Shown here: piece after piece, positions 1 to 4,687 of the stretch
Numbering within the stretch: position 1 is the stretch's first letter
How the letters are laid out: the number at the start of each line of letters is the position of its first letter
Assembly: GCA_016186985.1 (NCBI GenBank)
Contig: JACPKO010000029.1
Location: 1-7,233 of the forward strand
Length of the DNA stretch: 7,233 bases
Origin: Candidatus Daviesbacteria bacterium
GTDB lineage: Bacteria > Patescibacteriota > Microgenomatia > Daviesbacterales > UBA10151
Direction: 5' to 3'
Position numbers and translations under genes: made by a program
The notes under the pieces: model-generated
Told to the model about the DNA's origin: nothing
Seen by the model: only the letters and a program-made list of their open reading frames with translations
The model's database searches: none

Positions 1-663
1 GGAAACTTCCCCGGAGAATACTTCATCAGGAGATGCATTAAGAGTTACTTCTGCTTTTTGGCCCGGAAGAACTTTGGCAATATCTGATTCATCAATTTCG
101 GCATCAAATTCAACATCTGAGGTGTCAACTACCCTGGCAATGGTTTCTGTAGCAGTGATGTTTTCGCCAACTACAGGACTAAGTTGAATAATTATTCCAT
201 TCACAGGTGATATTAAAGTTACGTCTTCAAAAGCTCTCTGGGCACTTTTTAAACTATCGTAGGCATTATCACTTGCTACCTCTGCTACTATTCTTGTTTG
301 TCTTTGAGCTTGAGTTTCATTAGGAGACCCCACATTAGAAAACCCGCCGTTGCCATATTGAAAAAGATGAATGTCATCCAAAACTTTTTCTAAAGTAGCT
401 TGCCTTTCCCTTAGGGTATTTTGAGCCTGCTGCAAATTAATGGACTGTTCCTTACTGTCCAGTCCGGCAATAACCTGGCCTTGGTAGATGCTGTCGCCTT
501 CCTTAAAATTCAGATAAGCCAGTCTGCCTGAAGATTTAAATTTTAAGTTAACAGCTTGTTTGGAAGCTATGGTTCCTGATGAGGCAACAGTAGATTTGAG
601 GTCCTGTTTTTTAACAGTAGCAAACTGAGGAGGCTGTTCTTTTGAGTTAAGCCTAAAATACAT
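1..663 (-). CDS. Periplasmic adaptor / membrane fusion protein (HlyD/MacA-like), 3' end outside window
   Basis: The minus-strand frame is open from ATG 663 to the left edge (221 codons, no stop). It reads as the adaptor subunit of an ABC (MacAB-like) or RND-type exporter, which links the inner-membrane pump to the outside. Residues about 37-70 form the first half of a lipoyl-like hairpin ('SSGRLAYLNFKEGDSIYQGQ'). Residues about 70-145 are Gln/Glu/Ala-rich and likely a helical hairpin. Residues about 148-180 give the second lipoyl half ('SPVNGIIIQLSPVVGENI'), and 182-221 begin the beta-barrel domain ('DVEFDAEIDESDIAKVLPGQ'). An in-frame TAG lies at 674-672, so ATG 663 is the first possible start. 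The protein therefore lacks the N-terminal membrane helix usual in this family; a hydrophobic peptide lies in another frame just upstream (see 653-712). The family call is firm; the transported substrate is unknown. Confidence 0.9.
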   Translation of the reverse strand, partial: MYFRLNSKEQPPQFATVKKQDLKSTVASSGTIASKQAVNLKFKSSGRLAYLNFKEGDSIYQGQVIAGLDSKEQSINLQQAQNTLRERQATLEKVLDDIHLFQYGNGGFSNVGSPNETQAQRQTRIVAEVASDNAYDSLKSAQRAFEDVTLISPVNGIIIQLSPVVGENITATETIARVVDTSDVEFDAEIDESDIAKVLPGQKAEVTLNASPDEVFSGEVS

Positions 664-668
664 AAAAT

Positions 669-674
669 ACTATA
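669..674 (-). promoter_or_regulatory. -10-like box for the adaptor gene
   Basis: The minus strand reads TATAGT (5 of 6 matches to TATAAT) with 5 nt between it and ATG 663. This would give a leaderless transcript and agrees with the absence of a Shine-Dalgarno motif. No good -35 box is seen. It competes with the idea that translation begins upstream at ATG 712. Confidence 0.35.
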
Positions 675-680
675 AGGTGA

Positions 681-697
681 AGTAAAATAGTTTTACT
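681..697. promoter_or_regulatory. 17-bp perfect inverted repeat upstream of the adaptor gene
   Basis: AGTAAAA, a 3-nt spacer (TAG), then TTTTACT. The 7-bp arms match perfectly. It lies 7 bp upstream of the TATAGT box, where a repressor or activator site would sit. It is AT-rich and short, so chance is possible. It also lies inside the 19-codon hydrophobic mini-ORF. Confidence 0.3.
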
Positions 698-706
698 CTG
701 TTTTGC

Positions 707-736
707 TTGCATTTTAAATATTTTTAGCGCTAAGAT
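707..736 (+). promoter_or_regulatory. Candidate promoter of the DUF378 / FN3 gene pair
   Basis: A -35-like TTGCAT (707-712) and a -10-like TAAGAT (731-736) are separated by 18 bp. Each matches consensus at four of six positions. Transcription would begin near 743, just at the Shine-Dalgarno stretch. The -10 lies inside the 713-744 dyad. Confidence 0.3.
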
Positions 737-744
737 TATTTAAA
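713..744. promoter_or_regulatory. 32-bp dyad in the divergent intergenic region (candidate operator)
   Basis: The arms TTTAAATA (713-720) and TATTTAAA (737-744) are perfect inverted copies. They share an exact centre (728.5) with an inner perfect palindrome, TTAGCGCTAA (724-733). In all, 14 of 16 base pairs are symmetric. It overlaps the candidate -10 of the DUF378 gene and abuts both ATG 712 (minus) and the Shine-Dalgarno sequence (plus), so a bound protein could control both directions. The length equals that of the two palindromes around the PaaX-like gene, but the sequence differs. A hairpin role is less likely because neither gene ends here. Confidence 0.5.
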
Positions 745-753
745 GGGAGGTGG
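743..753 (+). promoter_or_regulatory. Strong Shine-Dalgarno sequence that sets the DUF378 start at TTG 759
   Basis: AAGGGAGGTGG is close to a perfect anti-16S match, with about 5-6 nt to TTG 759. The GTG at 750 lies within this motif and so cannot be the initiation codon it serves. Confidence 0.75.
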
Positions 754-758
754 TTTAC

Positions 759-977
759 TTGAAGTGGTTACATCTCTTAGCTTTTTCACTCGTCGTTATT
801 GGCGCACTTAATTGGGGATTGGTTGGCCTTTTTGACTTTAACCTGGTAAATATGCTATTTGGAAGTATGGGGGGAATCGAAAATATTGTTTATATCTTAG
901 TCGGCGCCGCGGGGATTTACAGTATTTATGACCATAAAGAAAATTGTATGGTCTGCAACGGAAAGGGTAAGAATTAA
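759..977 (+). CDS. DUF378 family small membrane protein (YuzA-like), TTG start
   Basis: This is a 72-residue protein of the DUF378 family, whose function is unknown. It begins 'MKWLHLLAFSLVVIGALNWG', the standard family opening, with the conserved G-x-LNWGLVGLF segment in helix 1 (about 4-25). 'IENIVYILVGAAGIYSIYDH' forms helix 2 (about 40-58). The C-terminus adds a short polar tail with Cys63 and Cys66 (CMVC), which could bind metal or form a disulfide. The TTG start is chosen over GTG 750 because it has correctly spaced Shine-Dalgarno support and matches the family N-terminus. The stop lies 2 nt before the next GTG, so the two genes are almost certainly co-transcribed and probably translationally coupled. 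Confidence 0.9.
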   Translation: MKWLHLLAFSLVVIGALNWGLVGLFDFNLVNMLFGSMGGIENIVYILVGAAGIYSIYDHKENCMVCNGKGKN

Positions 978-979
978 AA

Positions 980-1705
980 GTGCGGATTTTGTTCCGGAAT
1001 TATTCAGTAAGTGAGTCAACAAAACAGCAACTGCTCTACGGGGTTGCTGTTTTGATATGTATAATTTCGGTTTTCGGGGTAGTGATTTTCTTATCTTATT
1101 TTAGCTCCGATCCTTCCTCAGAAGGTTTCCCCTCACCAACACCCGGTGTTTTCAGTAATCTAAATGAGTCGCCTCAGACCGGACAGGTTGCAGGTGTTCA
1201 AAACCGCCCTCAGCAGCAGCAGCAGCAAATACTTGAGAGTAAGCAGAACGGACCAACGCTGCCATCACCAAAACCTTCTCCGTCACCATCACCAAGCCCC
1301 AGCCCAAGTCTTAGTCCCAGTCCGTCACCATCTGGCGAAACTAGTCCTGCTGTGTCACCATCACCAAGCCCGGCACCCAGTTCCAACCCCCCACAGCCCG
1401 CACCTAACGCTCCCACCGGACTTACAACAACTTCAGGCTGCAATAATACCAATGTTAAAGTTATCCTTACCTGGAGTTCAACCTCCGGTACTTCATCTTA
1501 TAAAGTTTACCGCGACGGAAACCAAGTGGGCGGGGACATTGAGACAACGTCCTACTCTGATAATGAAGTTAGCGCAGGATCAATTTATATTTACTCTGTA
1601 AAGGCTAAAAATTCAGGAGGTGAATCGGGCCATTCGGATTCGAAAACCATAACCCCTCAGTCATGCTCTTCTCCAGCTCCAAGCCCATCAGCTAGCTCCA
1701 GTTAG
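980..1705 (+). CDS. Membrane-anchored protein with Pro/Ser linker and one fibronectin type III domain
   Basis: The 241-residue protein starts at GTG, 2 nt after the DUF378 stop. Residues 18-41 form one transmembrane helix without a signal-peptidase site, so it is probably an uncleaved anchor with the C-terminus outside. A Gln run (78-83) follows, then a Ser-Pro-rich linker (95-142) of the kind that spans a cell envelope. An FN3 domain covers about 144-228: 'PTGLTTTSGC' opens it, 'VILTWSS' gives the conserved Trp strand, and 'YKVYRDGNQVGG' and 'YIYSVKAKNSGG' give the later strands. Cys154 and Cys229 bracket the domain and could form a disulfide. The tail (230-241) is again Ser/Pro/Ala. The role is probably surface adhesion or display, but no catalytic domain is visible. 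The GTG start is supported mainly by spacing; its only ribosome-binding candidate (GGAAAGGG, 960-967) is 12 nt away. Confidence 0.85.
   Translation: MRILFRNYSVSESTKQQLLYGVAVLICIISVFGVVIFLSYFSSDPSSEGFPSPTPGVFSNLNESPQTGQVAGVQNRPQQQQQQILESKQNGPTLPSPKPSPSPSPSPSPSLSPSPSPSGETSPAVSPSPSPAPSSNPPQPAPNAPTGLTTTSGCNNTNVKVILTWSSTSGTSSYKVYRDGNQVGGDIETTSYSDNEVSAGSIYIYSVKAKNSGGESGHSDSKTITPQSCSSPAPSPSASSS
1020..1054 (+). terminator. Terminator-like perfect hairpin inside the 5' end of the FN3 gene
   Basis: CAAAACAGCAAC (1020-1031) pairs perfectly with GTTGCTGTTTTG (1043-1054) across an 11-nt loop. The core CAGCAAC/GTTGCTG stem with A4 before and T4 after resembles an intrinsic terminator, and it lies 43 nt after the DUF378 stop. 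It also encodes part of the FN3 protein's helix start, so it may act as an attenuator lowering FN3 expression relative to DUF378. The T-tract is short, so termination would be partial at best. Confidence 0.35.
1262..1405 (+). repeat. Low-complexity Ser-Pro coding repeat
   Basis: CCA/AGC/TCA-type codons repeat here, and the phrase TCACCATCACCAAGCCC occurs twice. It encodes residues 95-142 of the FN3 protein, an extended wall-spanning style linker. Length variation among strains would be expected. A separate (CAG)5CAA run at 1211-1228 encodes Gln78-83. Confidence 0.7.
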
Positions 1706-1715
1706 TAAAAAGAGA

Positions 1716-1721
1716 TATAAT
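1716..1721 (+). promoter_or_regulatory. -10 box of the dihydrouridine synthase gene, leaderless spacing
   Basis: A perfect TATAAT sits 7 nt before ATG 1729, so transcription would start at or next to the A of the start codon. No Shine-Dalgarno motif is present in the 23-nt gap after the FN3 gene. No convincing -35 box is visible. Confidence 0.55.
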
Positions 1722-1728
1722 TTCCTGC

Positions 1729-2691
1729 ATGAAAAATATCTGGAAGACTTTAAAAAAGCCGATTTTTATTTTAGCGCCTATGGATGATGTAACCGATACG
1801 GTTTTTCGTCAGATCATCGCGGATTTGGCTGCACCTGATTTGTATTTTACGGAGTTTACGTCAGTTGACGGTATTGTTTCAGAGAAAGGTTTTGAACCGG
1901 TCAGCAGACGGCTTCAATACACAAAGAAGGAGCGTCCTATCATCGCTCAAATTTGGGGAAATGATCCGGAGAAATTTTTTAAAGCAAGCCAATTGGTTGC
2001 AAAAATGGGGTTTGACGGGATTGATATTAACATGGGCTGTCCTGAGAAGTCGGTTGTTAAACGCGGAATGTGCGCTGCATTGATTCATAATCCAAAGCTT
2101 GCGGGAGAAATAATTCAATCGGTAAAAGAAGGCGGAAAATTACCCGTAAGCATTAAAACCAGAATCGGGATAAGGGAAATTCAGACTGAGGAGTGGATAG
2201 GATTTTTATTGAAACAGGGTTTGGACGCACTAGAAGTCCACGGTCGGACAGTTAGGGAAATGAGTAAGGTTCCCGCGCACTGGGAAGAAATCGCAAAGGC
2301 GGTAAAACTGCGGGATAAGATTAATTCGAAAACCCTGATTATAGGAAACGGTGATGTTTCATCTTATCTGGATGGTTTGGACAAAATTAAAGAATACGGT
2401 GTTGACGGAGTTATGATCGGGACAGGAATTTTTAAAAACCTGTGGATTTTTGAAAAATCCGAAAAAGTCCACAAGTTAAGTTTTAACCAAAGATTAAACC
2501 AGCTTTTAAAACATACACGGCTTTTTGTAAAAACCTGGGGCGAGGAAAAATCATTTGTCATTTTAAAAAAATTTTTTAAATGCTATATATCTGATTTTGA
2601 AGGAGCTTCGGAAATCCGCGCAAAATTCATGGAGACTAAAAATTTAGAAGAGGTAGAAAAACTAGCTCTTTCTTATTCCAAATTTTCTTAA
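1729..2691 (+). CDS. dus: tRNA-dihydrouridine synthase (Dus family)
   Basis: This 320-residue FMN- and NADPH-dependent enzyme reduces specific uridines in tRNA D-loops. The TIM-barrel N-terminus shows 'ILAPMDDVTDTVFRQ' (14-28), a variant of the common 'APMAGVTD' motif. 'GIDINMGCPEKSVVKRGMCA' carries Cys104, the position of the catalytic Cys in the family. 'PVSIKTRIGI' and 'LEVHGRTV' supply the Lys and His that contact FMN and substrate, and 'GNGDVSS' and 'GVMIGTGIF' are the phosphate-binding ends of the barrel. A helical C-terminal domain (about 245-320) fits Dus proteins, whose usual length is 310-340. The first ATG is supported by the TATAAT 7 nt upstream. Which uridine is modified cannot be told from sequence. 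Confidence 0.95.
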   Translation: MKNIWKTLKKPIFILAPMDDVTDTVFRQIIADLAAPDLYFTEFTSVDGIVSEKGFEPVSRRLQYTKKERPIIAQIWGNDPEKFFKASQLVAKMGFDGIDINMGCPEKSVVKRGMCAALIHNPKLAGEIIQSVKEGGKLPVSIKTRIGIREIQTEEWIGFLLKQGLDALEVHGRTVREMSKVPAHWEEIAKAVKLRDKINSKTLIIGNGDVSSYLDGLDKIKEYGVDGVMIGTGIFKNLWIFEKSEKVHKLSFNQRLNQLLKHTRLFVKTWGEEKSFVILKKFFKCYISDFEGASEIRAKFMETKNLEEVEKLALSYSKFS

Positions 2692-2716
2692 CTCCTTAAC
2701 TTCATAATTATCATTA

Positions 2717-2746
2717 CTTACATTAATAGTACGATCGTGCTATTAT
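2717..2746 (+). promoter_or_regulatory. Candidate promoter of the PaaX-like gene
   Basis: A -35-like CTTACA (2717-2722, four of six matches) is followed by an 18-bp spacer and a -10-like TATTAT (2741-2746), which ends 6 nt before ATG 2753. The spacing predicts a leaderless transcript. Almost the whole promoter lies within the 2719-2750 palindrome, so occupancy by a repressor would block it. Confidence 0.45.
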
Positions 2747-2750
2747 TGTA
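2719..2750. promoter_or_regulatory. 32-bp palindromic operator, copy 1, directly upstream of the PaaX-like gene
   Basis: The left half is TACATTAATAGTACGA and the right half is TCGTGCTATTATTGTA. Fourteen of 16 pairs are symmetric; the exceptions are 2723/2746 and 2730/2739. It ends 2 nt before the ATG and overlaps the -10 box. Aligned without gaps, it is identical to copy 2 (3258-3289) at 25 of 32 positions. The repetition around a regulator gene makes it a likely autoregulatory binding site. Confidence 0.75.
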
Positions 2751-2752
2751 GT

Positions 2753-3256
2753 ATGAATAAAACAATAAGCATCGGTGATTTAATTTTGGAAGGCCTGGAA
2801 AAAACTGTGGATGGATATGTCAGGCTTGAAGATTTCTTATACAATACACATATTTATGCAAAAGGGTATGACCGTCCTTTGAAAAAATCGTCCTTCGCCC
2901 AAGCATTAAGAAGGCTTCGGGAAAAAGGGTTCGTTGAATTTGACCAATCAGAGCTTATAATTAAACTCTCTGACGAAGGCAAAGCAAGAGCAGTCTGGAA
3001 ACGGATTAAAAACTCTAAAAGTAAATGGGATAAAAAGTGGCGGATTGTAGCCTTTGATATTCCCGAAAAGTATAGAGTAACGAGGAATTTATTCAGAAGA
3101 AGGTTAAGAGAATTCAGTTTTACACAGATGCAAAAAAGTGTCTGGATTTCGAAAATTGACTGCGTAGACATATTGAGGTGGTACGTAAGGGACCTGGGGA
3201 TTACAACATGGGTCAGTATACTTGAGGCTGAAAATGTGGACTTTGGAAAATCCTAA
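2753..3256 (+). CDS. PaaX-like transcriptional regulator (winged helix plus Cas2-like domain)
   Basis: The 167-residue protein has two parts. Residues about 5-75 look like a winged helix-turn-helix ('SSFAQALRRLREKGFVEFDQ' is the recognition helix and wing). Residues about 94-165 form a ferredoxin-like domain related to PaaX C-termini and Cas2, opened by 'KWRIVAFDIPEKYRVTRNLF' and followed by 'FTQMQKSVWISKI'. Asp102 occupies the place of the Cas2 metal-binding Asp. PaaX of other bacteria represses phenylacetate catabolism, but no such genes are here, so the target is probably different. It is shorter than classical PaaX (about 300 residues). It is not evidence of CRISPR: there is no array and no cas1. 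The start is fixed by the leaderless promoter. Palindromes 2 nt before its start and 1 nt after its stop strongly suggest autoregulation. Confidence 0.8.
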   Translation: MNKTISIGDLILEGLEKTVDGYVRLEDFLYNTHIYAKGYDRPLKKSSFAQALRRLREKGFVEFDQSELIIKLSDEGKARAVWKRIKNSKSKWDKKWRIVAFDIPEKYRVTRNLFRRRLREFSFTQMQKSVWISKIDCVDILRWYVRDLGITTWVSILEAENVDFGKS

Positions 3257-3257
3257 C

Positions 3258-3289
3258 TACATTAAGTGTACGACCGTACTGATAATGTA
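3258..3289. promoter_or_regulatory. 32-bp palindromic operator, copy 2, directly downstream of the PaaX-like gene
   Basis: The left half is TACATTAAGTGTACGA and the right half is CCGTACTGATAATGTA. The outer arms TACATTA/TAATGTA and inner arms GTACG/CGTAC are perfect inverted pairs. It begins 1 nt after the stop codon and holds a -10-like GATAAT (3281-3286). It could control a promoter reading towards TyrRS, or help loop the regulator gene between two bound sites. Confidence 0.7.
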
Positions 3290-3293
3290 AATT

Positions 3294-3301
3294 AAGGAGG
3301 G
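3294..3301 (+). promoter_or_regulatory. Orphan Shine-Dalgarno-like sequence
   Basis: AAGGAGGG is an excellent ribosome-binding match, but no ATG, GTG or TTG follows at usable spacing. The first candidate, TTG 3322, is 20 nt away and gives only eight codons. It may be a relic of a lost gene start, a site for an ATT start, or chance. Confidence 0.3.
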
Positions 3302-3326
3302 TATTCTATTTAGGTCAACATTTGTA

Positions 3327-3347
3327 TAATTATCCAGAGGATAATTA
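3327..3347. promoter_or_regulatory. 21-bp perfect inverted repeat upstream of tyrS
   Basis: TAATTATCC, a 3-nt spacer (AGA), then GGATAATTA, with perfect 9-bp arms. It overlaps a TATAAT at 3325-3330 and ends 23 bp before the TATAAT at 3371. It could be a second regulatory site in the TyrRS leader, distinct from the 32-bp palindromes. No T-box features were recognised. Confidence 0.4.
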
Positions 3348-3370
3348 ACAGGTCTTGCGAGTCAGGTTCC

Positions 3371-3376
3371 TATAAT
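3371..3376 (+). promoter_or_regulatory. -10 box of the TyrRS gene
   Basis: TATAAT ends 11 nt before ATG 3388. The alternative in-frame TTG at 3376 overlaps this box and would normally lie upstream of the transcript start, so it is rejected as the initiation codon. The TTAACA at 3345-3350 is a possible -35, with a long 20-bp spacer. Confidence 0.5.
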
Positions 3377-3387
3377 TGAAGCAAAGT

Positions 3388-4566
3388 ATGACAAACGAAG
3401 AAAAATTCCAGCTTATTACAAGAAACCTGGAGGAAACCTTAACAGAGGAAGAATTAAAAAAATTAATCGAATCCGAAACTCCACTAAGGCATTATATTGG
3501 CTTTGAGATATCCGGAAAACTTCACATTGGCTACCTTTTCCAACTGATGAAAGTTAAGGACATTCAGGATGCTGGGGGCGAAACAATAATATGGCTGGCG
3601 GATTTACATTCAGCTATTAATGATAAACTCGGGGGAGACTTGGAAACCATCAAAAGAATGGCGAACGAATATTTTATCCCCGCTATGGAAAGTTTGTTTG
3701 AAAGCATAGGTGGGGACCCAAAAAAACTAATATTTAAACTTTGTTCCGAAGAATACGCTAAACACCCTGAATTTTGGTTTACATTTTTGGAAATGGCAAA
3801 AAATACTTCGCTTTCCCGCTCAAAAAAATCAATGACAATCATGGGGAGAGAAGAGGCTGAGGATAACATGGAAACTGCTAAAGTAATGTATCCGATCATG
3901 CAGGCTGCTGATATTTTCTTACTTCAAACCAATATTGCCCATGCTGGGATGGACCAAAGAAAAGTACATGTTATCGCCCGCGAATCCGCATTTAAGATAA
4001 AAACAAATGCACTAAAAGATAAAAACGGTAATCAAATAAAACCAATAGCTATCCATACACCTATTCTTCTTGGTTTAAATTTATCTAAGAATTTTTCAGA
4101 CCCTACACTAGAAATACAATATACCTCAGGAAAAGTACCAGAAGGAACAGAGCTAAATCTAGACGAGATTGCCATGCGGCTGAAAATGAGTAAGTCAAAA
4201 CCAGGAAGTGGCATTAGCATCCATGATAGTAAAGATGAGATTTTTCTAAAGGTGAACGGTGCATTTGCTCCACCAAAACAATCAGAACAAAATCCTATTT
4301 TAAATTGGGTGAGATATTTAGTTTTTTATGATGAATCAGCTGAGTTTATGGTTACAGAGGAGGAACAGCATGGAGGTAAGAAAACAATCTATAAGGACTA
4401 TCAAAGCCTAGAGGATGATTACAAAAACGGTAAACTATATCCAAAACCCCTAAAAACCGCATTAGCTGAATGGCTAGTAGAAAAACTAGAGAGGGTTCGA
4501 CAAGTATTTAGTGATCCTATTAAAAGAAAAGCTTTGCAGGAAATTGAAATGATTACAGTCAGATAA
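3388..4566 (+). CDS. tyrS: Tyrosyl-tRNA synthetase, archaeal/eukaryotic type
   Basis: This class Ic synthetase attaches tyrosine to tRNA-Tyr. With ATG 3388 it is 392 residues. 'HYIGFEISGKLHIGYL' carries Tyr36 and the HIGH-type signature HIGY (46-49). 'YPIMQAADIF' (Tyr168, Gln172, Asp175) and 'GMDQRK' (Gln190) match the tyrosine-binding set of archaeal TyrRS such as the Methanocaldococcus enzyme. KMSKS is at 266-270. The C-terminal anticodon-binding helices follow, ending '...LAEWLVEKLERVRQVF'. No S4-like domain is present, unlike normal bacterial TyrRS. About 30 residues (near 231-264) lie between 'PILLGL' and KMSKS, longer than in the compact archaeal enzymes. Frequent CTA leucine codons look unlike recG. 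Horizontal origin is inferred. TrpRS is excluded by the GMDQRK motif. Confidence 0.92.
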   Translation: MTNEEKFQLITRNLEETLTEEELKKLIESETPLRHYIGFEISGKLHIGYLFQLMKVKDIQDAGGETIIWLADLHSAINDKLGGDLETIKRMANEYFIPAMESLFESIGGDPKKLIFKLCSEEYAKHPEFWFTFLEMAKNTSLSRSKKSMTIMGREEAEDNMETAKVMYPIMQAADIFLLQTNIAHAGMDQRKVHVIARESAFKIKTNALKDKNGNQIKPIAIHTPILLGLNLSKNFSDPTLEIQYTSGKVPEGTELNLDEIAMRLKMSKSKPGSGISIHDSKDEIFLKVNGAFAPPKQSEQNPILNWVRYLVFYDESAEFMVTEEEQHGGKKTIYKDYQSLEDDYKNGKLYPKPLKTALAEWLVEKLERVRQVFSDPIKRKALQEIEMITVR

Positions 4567-4670
4567 TGGATACTTTTTTACGCAAATACCGGATAATTTT
4601 TATCATTCTTTCCGCTATCGGCGCTTTGGGTTTAATTGCGTCCTCTCTCCTGCCATTCTTTCTTTATTAA
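4566..4670 (+). CDS. 34-residue single-helix membrane peptide overlapping the tyrS stop
   Basis: The start codon overlaps the TyrRS stop (TAATG), which favours translational coupling. The peptide begins with a short basic segment (MDTFLRKYR), then one hydrophobic helix (about 9-33) with a small-residue 'SAIGALG' patch and a closing 'LLPFFLY'. This positive-inside start and clean helix look like a real small membrane protein. I do not recognise a family. It fills the gap between tyrS and the recG promoter almost exactly. It could still be a chance ORF. Confidence 0.55.
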   Translation: MDTFLRKYRIIFIILSAIGALGLIASSLLPFFLY

Positions 4671-4675
4671 GGTAG

Positions 4676-4681
4676 TATAAT
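4676..4681 (+). promoter_or_regulatory. -10 box of recG, leaderless spacing
   Basis: A perfect TATAAT ends 6 nt before ATG 4688, with no Shine-Dalgarno motif at proper spacing (AAGG at 4669-4672 is too far upstream). Transcription would begin at or near the start codon. It probably also drives rpmF and nusB. Confidence 0.55.
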
Positions 4682-4687
4682 TGCTCC

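Larger units (their letters stand above)
653..712 (-). other. 19-codon hydrophobic mini-ORF overlapping the adaptor start; possible frameshifted N-terminus
   Basis: From ATG 712 the minus strand reads 19 codons ending at TAG 655-653. The peptide has a basic N-terminus (MQAKQSK) followed by a hydrophobic run (TILLHLIVFYVF), like the membrane anchor expected for an adaptor protein. Skipping one base in the four-T run (plus-strand A655-658) would join this run directly to the adaptor frame (RLNSKEQPPQF...). It could be the real N-terminus separated by a one-base mutation, sequence error or programmed shift, or it could be chance. No Shine-Dalgarno motif precedes ATG 712. Confidence 0.4.

Noticed and set aside
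750..758. GTG 750 as the DUF378 start
   Set aside because: It is part of the Shine-Dalgarno sequence itself; TTG 759 has proper spacing and gives the family's usual N-terminus.
1164..1601. Long alternative-frame ORFs (both strands) over the Ser-Pro region
   Set aside because: They are shadows of low-complexity CCA/TCA codons in the FN3 gene; their products are biased His/Pro or Gly/Leu/Asp strings with no domain.
2692..2718. Terminator after the dihydrouridine synthase gene
   Set aside because: The AT-rich stretch has no GC stem followed by a T-tract; no clear intrinsic terminator is visible at this or other gene ends.
2753..3256. CRISPR-associated Cas2 gene
   Set aside because: A winged-helix domain precedes the Cas2-like fold, and there is no cas1 or repeat-spacer array in the window; a regulator is the better call.
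3376..3387. TTG 3376 as the TyrRS start
   Set aside because: It overlaps the TATAAT box and lies before the expected transcript start; ATG 3388 is in frame four codons later.
3313..3387. Possible tRNA or T-box remnant before tyrS
   Set aside because: The 'GGTTCC' and 'GAGTC' pieces do not form a cloverleaf or specifier stem, and no T-box antiterminator consensus is present.
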